A DNA stretch of 64,000 bases. It comes from an uncultured Lachnospiraceae bacterium (GTDB lineage: Bacteria; Bacillota; Clostridia; Lachnospirales; Lachnospiraceae). This document shows, piece after piece, positions 60,775 through 64,000 of this stretch; positions within the stretch are counted from its first letter, which is position 1, and each line of letters begins with the position of its first letter. The notes below the pieces were generated by a model that did no database searches, was not told where the DNA came from, and worked only from the letters and a program-made list of their open reading frames with translations. The stretch lies in assembly GCA_949949005.1 (NCBI GenBank), contig CATLHM010000008.1, positions 62,001-126,000 of the forward strand. The letters are read 5' to 3'. A program made the translations under genes and the position numbers.

Positions 60775-61227
60775 ATGAAGAAATTTTTGGAAGAATTTAA
60801 GACATTTGCGTTGAAAGGAAATATGATCGATCTGGCCGTAGGTATGATAATAGGAAGCGCCTTTACCGGCATCGTAGGTTCCCTTGTAAACGACATTTTT
60901 ATGCCGCTGCTGAGCATATTTACCGGTAAAATTAATTTTGACGATCTGATGATCGTACTTGGAAGCGGCGATAATGCCGCCACCATCAATTATGGTACGT
61001 TTTTGACCCAGCTTGTCAACTTTCTTGTAGTCAGCTTTGTAATTTTCCTTCTGGTTCGTCAGCTCAATAAGCTCCAGCGTTCCCACGCAAAGGAAGAAAT
61101 AAAGGAAGAAACGGAAAAAGAGTGCCCTTTCTGCAAAACCAAAATATCCATTCACGCCCTCCGGTGCCCCCATTGCACATCTGTTCTGGAGGAAGACGAA
61201 ATCGCTTTGCCACATACAAAGAAATAA
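60775..61227 (+). CDS. mscL: large-conductance mechanosensitive channel MscL with zinc ribbon tail
   Basis: 150 residues. Opens under membrane tension to release solutes. N-terminal amphipathic helix MKKFLEEFKTFALKGNMIDLA, TM1 with VGMIIGSAFTGIVGSLVNDI, periplasmic loop and TM2 LVNFLVVSFVIFLLVRQLNK. The C-terminal part ends in a CPFC-x10-CPHC zinc ribbon (KECPFCKTKI; RCPHC), as in some Clostridial MscL. ATG 60775-60777 has GAGAGG at 6 nt. Confidence 0.95.
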   Translation: MKKFLEEFKTFALKGNMIDLAVGMIIGSAFTGIVGSLVNDIFMPLLSIFTGKINFDDLMIVLGSGDNAATINYGTFLTQLVNFLVVSFVIFLLVRQLNKLQRSHAKEEIKEETEKECPFCKTKISIHALRCPHCTSVLEEDEIALPHTKK

Positions 61228-61250
61228 CCGAATGGTCCTGCACAAAAGAA

Positions 61251-61275
61251 CAGGGGCTGTTTCTGACAGCCCCTG
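61251..61275 (-). terminator. terminator between mscL and the FliD-like gene
   Basis: Perfect 10-bp stem CAGGGGCTGT/ACAGCCCCTG with 5-nt loop, followed on the minus strand by TCTTTT and preceded by AAAAGTTTT on it. Serves the minus-strand gene, perhaps also mscL. Confidence 0.8.
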
Positions 61276-61306
61276 AAAACTTTTATGTCTGGTTTCCTAA
61301 ATACAA

Positions 61307-62512
61307 TTACATGAAATCTGCGTAACGGGAACTTCCCTGCACATTGTATGTTCCGTCCGCCGTATAGCCCTTGGCCGCATCCGCCTGAGTCGTCATATAA
61401 AAGTCTACAAGAGATGCATTGGTGGCAATGGAAGAACCGTAATCCCTGAAGAAGTCTTGCACCTTGGACATATCTGATTTCTTGAATGTATCCTCGTCAA
61501 TCTTCATCCTGCCCTTATTGTCCACACTGATTCCAAACTGCTTCAGAGCACTCTCATTGCGCGCCGTCTTTTCCCTGATGTAGGACAAATTCGAAAGTAC
61601 GCCGGAATTCGTACTGGATTCGGCAGTATCGAACATTTTGTTGTAATTGCTGACAAAGCTCTTTGCCTTGGCAAAAATCTTGTCAACATCATACTTCTCG
61701 TTGCCGTCCTTATCCTTCACCATCTCATACAAGGCATCAGATGCCAGCGCTTTGCTGTCTGCCTTGAGAGAAGCCGCCGCTGAACCTGCCGTGTTACTCG
61801 TGTCTGTACTATCTGTGGCAGTGTTGCTGGACGATACCCCCGCAAACTGAACACGGGATGCAATCATAGAACCATAGCTCATGATATCTTCCGTGGAAAA
61901 CAAATCCTTTACCTTGGAGATGCCTGCTTCCTTCAGCTTAGCCTCATCGAGCTGAAGGGTTCCGTTTCCGTTGATGGTGACGCCGATTTCCGCAAGCTTA
62001 TCCGCATTCTTCGCCGTGCTGTTCATCATATTCGCTACATATGCGGTCTTGTTGGCAAGAGTAGAGTTCTTGGCCGCGCTCACCACATTATTATAATCCG
62101 ACACATAAGCCTTCACTGCTGAAACTACCTTGTCGGCCGCACTCTTCCCGTTTGCAGTGTCTGTATAAGTACCGTCTTTCTGTAATGCTGCAACAGAAGA
62201 CTTCAGGCTCGAAAGCCCCGTCGTCAGATTGGCGTTTGCCTCCTGGGCCTCTTTGGAGACCTTCGGATTCTTCTTCTCCTCCAGAATTCTCTCAAGAACA
62301 TTTCCTGAGCTGCTTCTCTTGCTGGACGCTGAGGCAGACGAATTTTGCGCTGCGCCGTAATACGTCTTCAGAAGCTTGCCATAGCTGCCATTCTTAATAC
62401 TGGCATAATCTGAGAGGAAATTCAAATTCCCCATCCCCCCGCTGCCGGATGAAAGACTCTGGAACAGATATGAATAATCCTGATTCTTACCTACATTAAT
62501 ATTGATACCCAT
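61307..62512 (-). CDS. FliD-like/flagellar-hook-associated-like protein with two repeated domains
   Basis: 401 residues, low Cys, rich in Ser, Ala, Lys and Asn. Two similar modules: AVKAYVSDYNNVVSAAKNST with LAEIGVTINGNGTLQLDEAK (about 130-220), and KAKSFVSNYNKMFDTAESST with LKQFGISVDNKGRMKIDEDT (about 285-365). These resemble the C-terminal domain of the flagellar cap FliD. No N-terminal FliD coiled-coil start is seen, and no other flagellar gene is present. ATG 62510-62512 has AGGAG at 8 nt. Filament-related or secreted structural role is inferred. Confidence 0.62.
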   Translation of the reverse strand: MGININVGKNQDYSYLFQSLSSGSGGMGNLNFLSDYASIKNGSYGKLLKTYYGAAQNSSASASSKRSSSGNVLERILEEKKNPKVSKEAQEANANLTTGLSSLKSSVAALQKDGTYTDTANGKSAADKVVSAVKAYVSDYNNVVSAAKNSTLANKTAYVANMMNSTAKNADKLAEIGVTINGNGTLQLDEAKLKEAGISKVKDLFSTEDIMSYGSMIASRVQFAGVSSSNTATDSTDTSNTAGSAAASLKADSKALASDALYEMVKDKDGNEKYDVDKIFAKAKSFVSNYNKMFDTAESSTNSGVLSNLSYIREKTARNESALKQFGISVDNKGRMKIDEDTFKKSDMSKVQDFFRDYGSSIATNASLVDFYMTTQADAAKGYTADGTYNVQGSSRYADFM

Positions 62513-62530
62513 TCTCATCACTCCTAACAA

Positions 62531-62826
62531 TAAACATTAATCATCTACTATAACTATTTTATACTTATATCTTCCAAAAGGCAACCCTTTTTCCTTACTT
62601 ATTTCGGCTATTATATTACATTTCATTATACTTATTTTTCATTATATATAATAATTATTGCGGTAGACAAAATCGAAATTATCTTTTATAATCATATCCA
62701 TAAACTAATATACCAAACCGCAAGGTGATAATTTTTACTGCCGGGACGGGCGTGTATGCTTCTTTGGATTGCGCTTAGAAACGGGCCAGTGATTATTATT
62801 GCCTATGGGGATTCAGGAGGACTCAA
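62531..62826. other. AT-rich gap between the FliD-like and chemotaxis receptor genes
   Basis: About 310 bp, divergent, so probably with both promoters. I checked for a c-di-GMP-I riboswitch and for a sigma-D promoter and found neither convincingly. An AT-rich palindromic-looking tract lies at 62640-62655. Confidence 0.4.
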
Positions 62827-64000
62827 ATGAAAAACTTAAAAATTGGATTGAAGCTGCTAATCACCTTTATGCTCATTATCCTTCTCTTCTGTGCAACCGT
62901 ATTCACGGCAATCACAGGCCTTACGCAAAATGCGGCAAAGTATTCGGAATTCTACAATGTGGAATACCAGATTACAAATAAGATTATGAGCATGCGCCGG
63001 GGTCTTCAAATTATTGTGAAAGACCTGTGCTACATAACCATTGAGGATGAAAAAGAAAAAAGCGACTCTTACTTAAGCGACCTGCAAAAAGAGTTAAATC
63101 TGCTGGAAGAAAACGCACGTTGGCTGTTCGAAAACTTTACGGACGATCCTGAGCTTTTGAACTCCTTTTCCACGTACATTACCGAAGCCGTGGAATTGCA
63201 GGAGGAGGTTATCACCCTGGCCCAGACAGATAAGGTCAGTGCCCAGAATAAGCTGCTTAACGAATATCAGCCCCTGGTGGAAGAAGCGGTAAACAACCTG
63301 ATCCAAATCAGCACGATCGCCGAAACAAACGCGGAGACGAACTATCAGACTACCACCAGTATGCAGTCCAAACTGGTCTATCTCCAATTTGGCATGGCGG
63401 GAATCGCTCTTGTTATTACCCTGCTGCTCTCCACCTATCTGACCAACGCCATCACCAGGCCTTTAAAAGAACTGGAAACCGCTGCCGGCAAAATTGTAAA
63501 AGGAGAGCTGGATATTGCCATTACTTACCAATCTAAGGATGAGTTGGGACGTCTTGCCAATGCATTCCGTGACATGACAGTGATGCTGAATTCCGTGATC
63601 TCCGATGCTTCCCGGCTCCTGAGAGAAATGGCCGACGGCAACTTTGACGTGCGGACCAAAGCGGAAGAGCACTATGTAGGCAGCTTCCATGGCCTTTTGC
63701 TTTCTATCCGCAAGCTCAACCGTGACTTAAGCGCCACATTAGGTCAGATCAACTTAAGCGCTGACCAGGTGTCATCCGGCGCAGGCCAGGTATCCGGCGG
63801 TGCCCAGGCTCTTTCCCAGGGCGCTACGCAACAGGCGGCGGCGGTAGAACAGCTTGCAGCCACCATTGCCAACATTTCCAACCAGGTCAGCGAAACCGCC
63901 GCAAACGCTTTAGAGGCCAGAACCCAATCCAATACTGCTGGCGATGAGATGGAGCTGTGCAACAAGCAGATGCAGGATATGATGTCGGCTATGGAAGAGA
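62827..64000 (+). CDS. methyl-accepting chemotaxis protein, truncated by window end
   Basis: At least 391 residues. N-terminal membrane helix (MKNLKIGLKLLITFMLIILL), an extracytoplasmic helical sensor (about 35-180), a second helix (FGMAGIALVITLLLSTYLTN), HAMP (ITRPLKELETAAGKIVKGEL) and the start of the signalling helix bundle with Gln/Glu methylation sites (VSSGAGQVSGGAQALSQGAT). GGAGG lies 6 nt before the ATG. The conserved hairpin tip is beyond the edge. Ligand unknown. Confidence 0.92.
   Translation, partial: MKNLKIGLKLLITFMLIILLFCATVFTAITGLTQNAAKYSEFYNVEYQITNKIMSMRRGLQIIVKDLCYITIEDEKEKSDSYLSDLQKELNLLEENARWLFENFTDDPELLNSFSTYITEAVELQEEVITLAQTDKVSAQNKLLNEYQPLVEEAVNNLIQISTIAETNAETNYQTTTSMQSKLVYLQFGMAGIALVITLLLSTYLTNAITRPLKELETAAGKIVKGELDIAITYQSKDELGRLANAFRDMTVMLNSVISDASRLLREMADGNFDVRTKAEEHYVGSFHGLLLSIRKLNRDLSATLGQINLSADQVSSGAGQVSGGAQALSQGATQQAAAVEQLAATIANISNQVSETAANALEARTQSNTAGDEMELCNKQMQDMMSAMEE

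Noticed and set aside
62700..62820. Possible c-di-GMP riboswitch before the chemotaxis receptor
   Set aside because: A CAAACC is present but the GAAA tetraloop receptor partner and the conserved GACGCAAAGCC core are missing.

Overview
The window reads as a chromosomal segment of a Gram-positive, low-to-mid GC Firmicute, most likely a gut Lachnospiraceae (Clostridia). Evidence: the gene order rimP-nusA-ylxR-L7Ae-infB-rbfA-DHH phosphoesterase-truB, strong GGAGG ribosome binding sites, and families typical of that group (C_GCAxxG_C_C, CD3324, DUF3810, DUF2974, Rpn proteins, AgcS, MATE). This assignment comes from gene content only.

Layout. 1-7635 (all minus): translation and transcription core operon; its promoter is followed by an intrinsic terminator inside the leader, as expected for NusA autoregulation. 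7659-11675: CPBP membrane protease, ManC-type guanylyltransferase, orphan GHKL kinase, small XRE protein. 11810-20019: L-fucose isomerase divergent from an AraC regulator; then two sugar-type ABC permeases with an HlyD-like adaptor, preceded by a BlaI repressor and a BlaR1-like M56 sensor protease. BlaI-type operators lie at both the blaI promoter and the permease promoter, so these genes look like one regulon. 20155: tRNA-Leu(CAG). 20370-30707: DUF2974 hydrolase, DUF3810 metalloprotease, AgcS symporter, Rpn nuclease with a Gln/Gly-rich repeat tail, flavodoxin-like reductase, NUDIX hydrolase, P-loop protein, GH88 and a MATE exporter. 30760-34827: alpha-galactosidase plus amylosucrase-like GH13, a raffinose/sucrose unit. 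35107-38595: second MATE, BirA, a C_GCAxxG_C_C protein and a SEC-C protein.

39044-60658 is an accessory region: a PIN toxin-antitoxin pair, a patch of broken genes (surface-protein remnant, small frameshifted genes, acetyltransferase and beta-lactamase remnants), a complete Wadjet system (jetABCD), a HigBA pair with its own promoter and operator repeats, an AAA ATPase stub, and an operon of two alpha/alpha-toroid cyclase-fold proteins around a nucleoside phosphorylase that is a near copy of one 10 kb away. After these come ArsR and AraC regulators, a frameshifted Rpn gene, two GNATs and a nucleotidyltransferase, a CD3324 protein and a methyltransferase. 60775-64000 holds MscL, a FliD-like protein and the start of a chemotaxis receptor.

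A recurring feature is a hairpin-rich intergenic repeat that ends in a ribosome binding site next to a start codon. It is clearest before jetB and before the methyltransferase, and related forms lie before infB and the DHH gene. I found no rRNA, no CRISPR array and no intact transposase.
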